From Bryobacterales bacterium (GTDB lineage: Bacteria > Acidobacteriota > Terriglobia > Bryobacterales > Bryobacteraceae): a DNA stretch of 11,067 nucleotides. Below the pieces are notes generated by a model. The model did not search any database and was not told the origin of the DNA. It worked only from the letters and a program-made list of their open reading frames with translations. The position numbers and the translations under genes were made by a program. Below, piece after piece: positions 5,868-11,067 of this stretch. Numbering within the stretch: the first letter of the stretch is position 1; the number at the start of each line of letters is the position of its first letter. The stretch is from positions 10,747 through 21,813 of the forward strand of contig PLRZ01000279.1 in assembly GCA_003164075.1 (NCBI GenBank), given 5' to 3'.

Positions 5868-6119
5868 GACCGCGCCCGGGGTGCGGACCCGCTTGGCGTC
5901 CGCAAACCGCTGTTCCGGTCGGGAACGCGCCCGGGCAATCCACTCTTCTTCCCTGCCATTGGAAGCCAGCGTGCCACAATGGCCTTCCATAAGGTAGGCT
6001 TGAACTGGACGGTGCTGGCTTTCGGCATCGGAGTCGCGGCGGTGAGCGGCCTTATTTTCGGACGCGGCTCAGGCGGGCGATATCGGGCGCAAGCCGATGG
6101 ATGCCATGCTCTACTATGA
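5868..6119 (+). pseudogene. Remains of an FtsX/MacB-like (acidobacterial orphan) permease
   Basis: One open register begins right after the cytochrome stop and ends at TGA 6117-6119. It contains two pieces typical of MacB-like permeases in the right order: GADPLGVRKPLF, resembling the G-x-DPiGkR segment of the periplasmic domain, and LNWTVLAFGIGVAAVSGLIFG (about 6000-6059), resembling the transmembrane segment that usually reads VLxFtxxxsxxtGLxFGlaPA. The sequence between and beyond is missing or scrambled, so only about 80 codons of a protein normally 400-850 long remain. An internal ATG at 5979 would give 46 residues, but there is no ribosome site. I read it as a deletion-ridden relic. The alternative, a small membrane peptide, is less likely. 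Confidence 0.45.
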
Positions 6120-6244
6120 CGAATGCGCCGGTACTCTGTTCACGGACGATTCGTCGCCGCTGCGAAGCGCTGGTCGTCGAGGAAGTCCCCTGGGGCAATG
6201 GCAAGCATCATTATTTGACTAGCGCCGCCCACGCCGCCGAGTGA
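6116..6244 (+). pseudogene. Remnant of an ISL3-family transposase N-terminal region
   Basis: The register from ATG 6116 to TGA 6242-6244 encodes 42 residues including CEALVVEEVPWGNGKHHYLT. This closely resembles the ISL3 transposase segment after the N-terminal zinc-finger region, where VExVPWxxGKxxxT is the recurring pattern and a helical DNA-binding region follows. Here the frame ends soon after (SAAHAAE, stop), and the DDE catalytic domain is gone. No terminal inverted repeats or target duplication were found, so this is a dead fragment. It overlaps the end of the permease remnant by four bases (ATGA), which I take as chance. Confidence 0.5.
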
Positions 6245-6254
6245 AATATGGTAA

Positions 6255-7433
6255 ATGATGACCATGATTCGCTCTACGATCCTTTCCCTGACGCTCGTCG
6301 CAGCCACCCTCTGGGCGCAACCCGGACGTGGCCCCGCCCCCGTTCGTTCGCCGGAGGTCTCCGCCGAAGGCAAGGTCACCTTCCGCCTGCGCGCGCCCAA
6401 CGCCAAGGAGGCCGCCGTCACGGGCCTCGGCGATCGCCTCGCCATGATCAAGGACGACCAAGGCGTCTGGTCCGCCACCACCGCGCCGCTCCAGCCGGAT
6501 CTCTATACTTATTCATTCTCCGTGGATGGCGTCACGTTCAACGATTCCGCCAACCCGCTTTCCAAGACTTCCTATGGCAGCGCCGGCCAAAGCATGGTCC
6601 GCGTGCCCGGCGCCGCCCCGTGGAATCCCGGCGCTGGTCCGTTCGGCGCCGTGACGCATCACACCTACCACTCGGCGCTAATTGGCGACGATCGCGATTA
6701 CTACGTCTACACCCCGCCGAATTACGACCGTCAGCGCAAGGAAGCGTATCCGGTCCTGTTCCTGCTCCACGGACTGGGCGACGATGCCTCCGGGTGGGAA
6801 ACCGTCGGAGCGGCCAACGTCATCCTCGACAATCTCATTAACCAAGGCAAAGCCAAGCCCATGATCATGGTGAATACGTTGGGATACGGCACCGCCGACG
6901 GCCCGCGCGGCGCCATGGGACCGGACATGATCCCCACCTTCGCCAAGGCGCTGCTCGAAGAGGTGCTGCCGCAGGTGGAAAAGAATTACCACGCGGCCAA
7001 AGACCGTGAGCACCGCGCCATCGCCGGCCTCTCCATGGGCGGAGCCGAATCGCTTTACATCGGCCTCAACAATTCGGACCGGTTCGCTTATGTCGGATCC
7101 TTCAGCGGCGCGTTTGTGATGTGGCCGCGCGCCAACCCCGCGCCTCCACCACCGGCCGGAACTGCAACCGGCCGAGGCCGCGGGCCGCAGACCATGGAGG
7201 ATGCCGATTTCGCCAAGGCCTTCCCCAATCTCACCGCCAAGGCCAACTCGCAGCTCCGCCTGGTATGGATCGCCTGCGGCGCCGACGACGGATTGATGGG
7301 CGTCAACCGGCAGTTCAGAACTTGGCTCAAGTCTAAAGACATCAAGTTTACGGAGCTGGAAATCCCCGGTTTCGCGCATGTGTGGCCGCTGTGGCGGCGG
7401 AATCTGGCCGAGTTGGCTCCGCTGCTGTTCTAA
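6255..7433 (+). CDS. Secreted esterase (esterase D/feruloyl-esterase-like) with N-terminal E-set domain
   Basis: Exported alpha/beta-hydrolase of the Esterase (PF00756) type, as in feruloyl/acetyl xylan esterases and enterochelin esterase-like enzymes. Three in-frame ATGs stand at 6255, 6258 and 6264; the last gives the cleanest signal peptide (MIRSTILSLTLVAATLWAQ), and no Shine-Dalgarno sequence decides. Numbered from 6255, residues about 32-118 form a beta-rich CBM48/E-set-like domain (VTFRLRAPNAKEAAVTG and so on), as in two-domain arabinoxylan esterases. Residues 133-392 form the hydrolase: LLHGLGDDASGW (oxyanion region, 170-181), nucleophile S260 in AGLSMGG, D344 or D345 in CGADDG, and H375 in PGFAHVW. 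The triad is intact. A Pro/Ala/Gly-rich loop lies at 293-312. Probable role: removing ester side groups from plant or microbial polysaccharide. The next gene begins 33 bases downstream. Upstream lie only pseudogene fragments. Confidence 0.9.
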   Translation: MMTMIRSTILSLTLVAATLWAQPGRGPAPVRSPEVSAEGKVTFRLRAPNAKEAAVTGLGDRLAMIKDDQGVWSATTAPLQPDLYTYSFSVDGVTFNDSANPLSKTSYGSAGQSMVRVPGAAPWNPGAGPFGAVTHHTYHSALIGDDRDYYVYTPPNYDRQRKEAYPVLFLLHGLGDDASGWETVGAANVILDNLINQGKAKPMIMVNTLGYGTADGPRGAMGPDMIPTFAKALLEEVLPQVEKNYHAAKDREHRAIAGLSMGGAESLYIGLNNSDRFAYVGSFSGAFVMWPRANPAPPPPAGTATGRGRGPQTMEDADFAKAFPNLTAKANSQLRLVWIACGADDGLMGVNRQFRTWLKSKDIKFTELEIPGFAHVWPLWRRNLAELAPLLF

Positions 7434-7466
7434 GTGGCATCCGTGGGCAGATAATAGAAAGTGCTC

Positions 7467-8504
7467 ATGGAATACAAAACATTAGGTAACACCGGACTGC
7501 TGGTCTCCCATCTCTGCCTCGGCACCATGACCTTTCACGGTGGCGAAGGCTTCTGGAAAGCGATCGGCACCGTCGACCAGGCGGGTGCCGATGCGCTTGT
7601 CAAAGCGTCCCTCGATGCCGGCATCAACTTCTTCGACACGGCGGATGTCTACTCCGAAGGGGAAAGCGAGAAGTCGCTCGGCCAGGCGCTCAAGAACCTG
7701 AACATCGCCCGCAAAGACGTGGTCATCGCCACCAAGGTCTTCGGCCGCGTCGGTCCGGGCCGCAACGATGTAGGCGCCTCGCGGGGACACATTATGGACG
7801 CCGTCGAAGCCAGCCTCCGCCGCCTTCAGATGGACCATATCGACCTCTATCAGATCCACGGCAACGACTCGGTCACGCCGGTGGAAGAGACGCTGCGCGC
7901 ACTCGATACCCTGGTGAGGCAGGGGAAGGTCCGCTACATCGGCTGTTCCAACTGGCAGGCATGGAAAATCGCCAAGGCGCTGGCCATCTCGGAGTTCAAG
8001 GGCCTCGCCCGCTTCGACACGCTGCAAGCCTACTACTCCATCGCCGGCCGCGACCTGGAACGTGAGATCGGGCCGCTGCTCGAAGCCGAAAAGACCGGCC
8101 TGCTGGTCTGGAGCCCGCTCGCCGGCGGATTGCTTTCCGGCAAATTCAGCCGCGAAAACCAAAAGCCCGCGGGATCCCGCCGCTCGGAATTCGACTTTCC
8201 GATTGTCGACAAGGAGCGCACCTGGAAGATCCTCGACGTCATGGCTCCCATCGCCAAGGCGCACGATTGCAGCCCGGCGCGCATCTCCCTCGCATGGCTG
8301 CTCTCGAAGCCCGTGGTCACTTCGGTCATCATCGGAGCCAAGCGCCTGGATCAGCTCCAGGACAACCTGGCCGCCGACGACTTGCACCTCACGCCGGATG
8401 AAATCAAGCAGTTGGACGACGTGAGCGCGCTGCCGCCCGAGTACCCCGGTTGGATGTTGCCGCGCCAGGGCGCTTCCCGCCTGCATCCACCGCCCCGGCA
8501 GTAG
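7467..8504 (+). CDS. Aldo/keto reductase
   Basis: NAD(P)H-dependent cytoplasmic oxidoreductase of a carbonyl or sugar-like substrate. I use the ATG at 7467 rather than the GTG two codons earlier (7461), because MEYKTLGNTGLLVS is the standard start of the family and AGAAAG at 7456-7461 is then a plausible ribosome site. Numbered from this ATG, the catalytic tetrad is complete: D57 and Y62 (FDTADVY), K90 (ATKVFG) and H131 (IHGND). Cofactor-binding features are the GCSNWQ segment, WSPLAGGLLSGK and, near the end, SVIIGAKRLDQLQDNL. The 345 residues fit the AKR11/YghZ-like branch. A Pro/Arg-rich tail (LPRQGASRLHPPPRQ) is slightly odd. The stop is separated by one base from the deacetylase ATG, so the two are almost certainly cotranscribed. 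Substrate unknown; context suggests sugar or lipid modification. Confidence 0.93.
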   Translation: MEYKTLGNTGLLVSHLCLGTMTFHGGEGFWKAIGTVDQAGADALVKASLDAGINFFDTADVYSEGESEKSLGQALKNLNIARKDVVIATKVFGRVGPGRNDVGASRGHIMDAVEASLRRLQMDHIDLYQIHGNDSVTPVEETLRALDTLVRQGKVRYIGCSNWQAWKIAKALAISEFKGLARFDTLQAYYSIAGRDLEREIGPLLEAEKTGLLVWSPLAGGLLSGKFSRENQKPAGSRRSEFDFPIVDKERTWKILDVMAPIAKAHDCSPARISLAWLLSKPVVTSVIIGAKRLDQLQDNLAADDLHLTPDEIKQLDDVSALPPEYPGWMLPRQGASRLHPPPRQ

Positions 8505-8505
8505 C

Positions 8506-9213
8506 ATGGACTTCCTGCCCATCGCCGGCGGAGGGCTCTCGACCGGCGCGGCGTTTCTGGCATGGGCCGTGCGGGGCCGTTCCTCCGCCGTGTTTGGCCG
8601 GTCGGTGTGGCGCGGCAGCCCCCACCGGCGCAGAGTGGCGCTCACCTTCGACGATGGCCCCAGCGAAGGCACGCCCGCAATTCTCGACGTGCTGGCGCAG
8701 TATCGCGCGCCTGCCACCTTCTTTCAGGTGGGCGCCAATGTCGAACGCCTGCCGGAGGTGGCGCGCGCGGTGGCGGCTGCGGGCCACGCCATCGGCAACC
8801 ACAGCTACGCGCATCCGCTGTTTTGTTTCCGGTCGCCGGGCTTCATCGAAGCGGACCTGCGGCGCGCCCAACTGGCCATCCGGGAACATACCGGCATCGA
8901 GCCCGAGTGGTTTCGCGCGCCCTTCGGCGTACGCTGGTTCGGGATGGGCCGGGTACAACGGCGCCTCTCGCTCACCGGCGTCATGTGGAGCGCAATCGGC
9001 TATGATTGGAAGCGGAATTCGGACGCGGTCTTCGGGCATCTGGCGAAGCGCGCCTCGAATGGCGCTATCCTGTGTCTTCACGATGGCCGCGAATTGCGGG
9101 TCAGGCCCGACATCGGCGTCACCGTGGAGGCTGTGCGGCGCCTGGTTCCCACGCTATTGGAACGGGGCTACGAGTTTGAGACGGTAAGCCGATTGATATG
9201 TCCGACGAACTGA
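8506..9213 (+). CDS. NodB-type polysaccharide deacetylase
   Basis: Carbohydrate esterase family 4 (PF01522) enzyme expected to remove N- or O-acetyl groups from glycans such as chitin-like oligosaccharides or peptidoglycan. All catalytic motifs are intact: TFDDGP at 47-52 (D49 base, D50 metal), H99-SYA-H103 (metal), RAPFG at 137-141, and LHDG at 191-194 with H192. At 235 residues it is close to rhizobial NodB (about 215-220) and lacks the long extra domains of peptidoglycan deacetylases. A modest hydrophobic segment (about 6-22) may act as a membrane anchor rather than a cleaved signal. It lies one base after the aldo/keto reductase stop, and its end overlaps the acyl carrier protein start by 16 bases, so the order deacetylase-ACP-ketosynthase is strictly coupled. 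Together they suggest production of a deacetylated, N-acylated or otherwise acyl-modified glycan. Confidence 0.92.
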   Translation: MDFLPIAGGGLSTGAAFLAWAVRGRSSAVFGRSVWRGSPHRRRVALTFDDGPSEGTPAILDVLAQYRAPATFFQVGANVERLPEVARAVAAAGHAIGNHSYAHPLFCFRSPGFIEADLRRAQLAIREHTGIEPEWFRAPFGVRWFGMGRVQRRLSLTGVMWSAIGYDWKRNSDAVFGHLAKRASNGAILCLHDGRELRVRPDIGVTVEAVRRLVPTLLERGYEFETVSRLICPTN

Positions 9214-9464
9214 TTCAAAGGGTCATTAAAGTGATTGCCGCCACCAAGCGGATTCCCATCGAGTCGGTGACCATCGAGAGCGACTTCGCCCAACTGGGGA
9301 TCGATTCCATGGACGCCGTGGAGATCCTCTTCGCGCTCGAGAACGAATTCGACGTCAGCATTCCAGACGATGAGGTACGCTCGGTTCGCGGCATCCGGCA
9401 GATGTGCGAAGGTGTCGACCGTTTGTTGCTGGCAAAATCCGCTGGCGGGAAGGCGCCCGGGTAG
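9198..9464 (+). CDS. Acyl carrier protein (dedicated, NodF-like by context)
   Basis: An 88-residue four-helix carrier with the phosphopantetheine site S37 in LGIDSMDAVE. The usual housekeeping motif is DSLD; the DSMD variant is common in specialised carriers. The FALENEFDVSIPDDEV helix 2/3 region (45-60) is typical of bacterial type II carriers. The last dozen residues (AKSAGGKAPG) are an unstructured tail. The start ATG lies within the deacetylase end, and the stop is three bases before the ketosynthase ATG. It is unlikely to be the primary fatty-acid AcpP, because the neighbours are a deacetylase and a single ketosynthase rather than fabD/fabG; it probably holds the chain elongated by the next gene. 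No strong Shine-Dalgarno sequence, which fits translational coupling. Confidence 0.93.
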   Translation: MSDELIQRVIKVIAATKRIPIESVTIESDFAQLGIDSMDAVEILFALENEFDVSIPDDEVRSVRGIRQMCEGVDRLLLAKSAGGKAPG

Positions 9465-9467
9465 CGC

Positions 9468-10676
9468 ATGAGGCGCATCGCCATCACCGGTATGGGCGCT
9501 ATTTGCGCCCTGGGCCGAAATATCGCGGAGTTCGCCCAGGCGCTTGCCGAGGGCCGCTCGGGCATCGCTCCCATCGAATCCACCGACACGTCCCGGATGC
9601 GTTTCCGGAACGGCGCCGAAGTGAAGGGCTACAGCCACAAGCCTTACTTTGAAGACCGCCGCGCCGATTTCATCGACCGCTTCGCACAGTTCGCGGTGAT
9701 CGCCGCGCGCGAGGCCATCGCCGATGCCGGAATTGAGTTCACTCCCGAACTGCGCGAATCGGCCGCCATTATCACGGGCTCCTGCGTAGGCGGCCAGAGC
9801 ACTGAAGACGTCGGTTTTCAAGAGCTGTATAAGCTGGGGCACAACCGCGTACACCCGCTGACCATTCCCAAGACTATGGCCAACGCCGGCGCCAGCCACA
9901 TCTCCATGGAATTCGGCATCACCGGCCCGAGCTTCACCATTTCCACCGCCTGTTCCTCGGCCGCGCATGCCATTGGCCAGGCGTATTGGATGCTGCGCTC
10001 CGGCGCCACCGACCTGGCCATCACCGGCGGCAGCGAGGCGCCCTTCAGTTTCGGAATTCTGAAGGCGTGGGAAGCCATGCGGGTGGTGTCGCCGGACACC
10101 TGCCGGCCGTTTTCCAAGGATCGCCACGGGATGATTCTGGGGGAGGGCGCCGGCATGCTGGTGCTGGAGCCGCTGGAAGCCGCGCGCGCCCGCGGAGCCC
10201 GGATCCACGCCGAGATCGTGGGCTTCGGCATGTCCGCGGATGCCGGCCACATTACGCAGCCCTCGGCCGGAGGAGCGGCCCGCGCCATGCGGGCGGCACT
10301 GCGCGACGCCGCACTCGAGCCCGATGCCATCGCCTACATCAATGCGCACGGCACCGCCACGCTGGCCAACGACTCTACCGAGACGGCCGCCATCCGCGCG
10401 GTCTTCGGGGCCCATGCCGGCCGCCTGGCGGTGAGTTCCACCAAGTCGATGCACGGCCACGCGCTGGGCGCCTCCGCCGCGCTGGAGTGTCTGGCCACGG
10501 CGCTGGCGTTGCGCGACGGCCTGCTGCCCCCCACCGCAAATTACAGCGAGCCGGATCCGGAATGCGACCTCGACGTCATCCCCAATCATGCGCGCGCAGT
10601 GCAGGTGGAATATGCACTGTCGAATTCCTTCGCGTTCGGCGGTTTGAACGCCGTGTTGGCGCTGCGCAAGGCGTAA
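9468..10676 (+). CDS. Beta-ketoacyl-ACP synthase II (FabF/NodE-like)
   Basis: Condensing enzyme of type II fatty acid or polyketide synthesis that extends an acyl chain with malonyl-ACP. The 402-residue thiolase-fold protein has the complete KAS I/II active site: C162 in STACSSAAH, H294 in NAHGTAT, K326 and H331 in STKSMHGHALG, and the C-terminal NSFAFGG (386-392) loop. The N-terminus MRRIAITGMGAICALG is standard for FabF. The Cys is present, so it is not a chain-length-factor homologue. Unusual: LTIPKTMANAGASHISMEFG replaces the more common LxxxxxNMAAGxxsi region of housekeeping FabF, matching specialised NodE-like or secondary-metabolism synthases better than primary ones (impression). It follows the ACP gene after three bases and closes the five-gene run. 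G+C is very high: 49 of 60 bases at 10261-10320. Confidence 0.94.
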   Translation: MRRIAITGMGAICALGRNIAEFAQALAEGRSGIAPIESTDTSRMRFRNGAEVKGYSHKPYFEDRRADFIDRFAQFAVIAAREAIADAGIEFTPELRESAAIITGSCVGGQSTEDVGFQELYKLGHNRVHPLTIPKTMANAGASHISMEFGITGPSFTISTACSSAAHAIGQAYWMLRSGATDLAITGGSEAPFSFGILKAWEAMRVVSPDTCRPFSKDRHGMILGEGAGMLVLEPLEAARARGARIHAEIVGFGMSADAGHITQPSAGGAARAMRAALRDAALEPDAIAYINAHGTATLANDSTETAAIRAVFGAHAGRLAVSSTKSMHGHALGASAALECLATALALRDGLLPPTANYSEPDPECDLDVIPNHARAVQVEYALSNSFAFGGLNAVLALRKA

Positions 10677-10735
10677 CTGGTTTCGGCCGTCGAAATCTGC
10701 GTCACATGCCCTGACCGGAACTGTGTGAGAAAGCG

Positions 10736-10989
10736 TGGGGCAGGCTTCAGCCCAATGTCACTTACTTTGGCAGAGACGCAATTCTGCACAATTCGTGGGG
10801 CAGCCAATCGTGGCTGCAGCCGGCTTTTAGCCGGCTCTTTCGGACTACAAGCACTCGTCGACGGCCCCAAGAGCCGCCTGGAAAGGCGGCTGCAGGCAGG
10901 ATTGCCTGCCCCACAACAAATGCAGAATTCCACGTTTGAGCAAAGTAAGTGGCATTGGGCTTCAGCCGGCGGCGGGCTTCAGCCCAATC
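10736..10989. repeat. Composite nested palindromic repeat element
   Basis: The 390-base gene-free right end contains a large structured element. The outer arms, 10750-10788 and 10921-10960, are inverted copies: GCCCAATG, a near-identical CACTTACTTTG block, a divergent centre, then AATTCTGCA/TGCAGAATT. Inside, GTGGGGCAG (10795-10803) is inverted at 10906-10914. Four small stem-loops fill the middle: GCAGCC/GGCTGC (10800-10817), AGCCGGCT twice around TTT (10818-10836), AGCCGCCT/AGGCGGCT (10872-10891) and GCAGGC/GCCTGC (10892-10909). GGCTTCAGCC recurs near both ends (10743, 10957, 10976). It begins about 60 bases after the ketosynthase stop and may act as terminator or mRNA stabiliser, but it looks like a mobile, REP/MITE-like family element. 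It encodes no protein I can support. Bases 10990-11067 show nothing recognisable. Confidence 0.75.
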
Positions 10990-11067
10990 GCAGCGTTTCC
11001 GAGCCGCGCGCGCCAGCAAGCGGTCTTCCGCGTTGCCCTGCTAATCTCCCGGAACCCGTTCCGCTTT

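Noticed and set aside
7482..8717. A 411-codon minus-strand open frame opposite the aldo/keto reductase and deacetylase
   Set aside because: No recognisable domain; shadow of the plus-strand genes.
9168..10589. A 473-codon open frame on the minus strand opposite the ACP and ketosynthase genes
   Set aside because: Gly/Arg/Ala/His-rich translation without motifs; it is the antisense shadow of very high-G+C coding sequence, while the plus strand has complete, motif-bearing genes.
10736..10989. Repeats at the right end as a CRISPR array
   Set aside because: The repeats are inverted and nested, of unequal length, with no regular spacers and no cas genes.

Overview
The window looks like chromosomal DNA from a high-G+C member of the Acidobacteriota, probably close to Solibacter/Bryobacter. 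This is inferred from a VWFA-related protein of the acidobacterial type, remains of an FtsX/MacB-like permease of the kind that is very numerous in this phylum, and dispersed palindromic repeats built on GTGGGGCAG and GGCTTCAGCC. No taxonomic marker other than the start of pheS is present.

Layout. 1-443 (minus strand) is the N-terminal third of phenylalanyl-tRNA synthetase alpha subunit, running off the left edge. 444-1142 is mostly non-coding but holds two small minus-strand reading frames of unknown function joined by a GTGA stop/start overlap. 1143-2917 is a tightly coupled two-gene cassette, a GS-x10-DxD nucleotidyltransferase followed by a xylose-isomerase/endonuclease-IV-like TIM-barrel protein. 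Its base composition is visibly lower in G+C than the rest, so it was probably acquired by transfer. It is the best candidate here for an undescribed system. 3220-3762 is a small membrane-anchored lysozyme/transglycosylase-like protein. 3862-4851 (minus) is an exported VWFA protein, divergent from an AlkA-type DNA glycosylase (4895-5497). A very small exported mono-haem cytochrome c follows (5615-5866) behind a perfect TATAAT box.

5867-6250 is a graveyard: remains of an FtsX/MacB-like permease and of an ISL3-family transposase. From 6255 to 10676 five genes read in the same direction with gaps of 1-27 bases or overlaps: secreted esterase, aldo/keto reductase, NodB-type polysaccharide deacetylase, acyl carrier protein and beta-ketoacyl-ACP synthase II. 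The last three repeat the NodB/NodF/NodE combination of functions (deacetylate an N-acetyl sugar, carry and elongate a special acyl chain), which suggests a dedicated acylated-glycan or envelope-lipid modification. No NodA/NodC-like gene is in the window. The right end (about 10736-10989) is a large nested palindromic repeat element, and a fragment related to it lies at 3791-3845 between two convergent genes.

Most other long open frames in the window, some over 400 codons, are high-G+C antisense shadows and were left out. All functional calls are from reading motifs in the translations; no database search was run.
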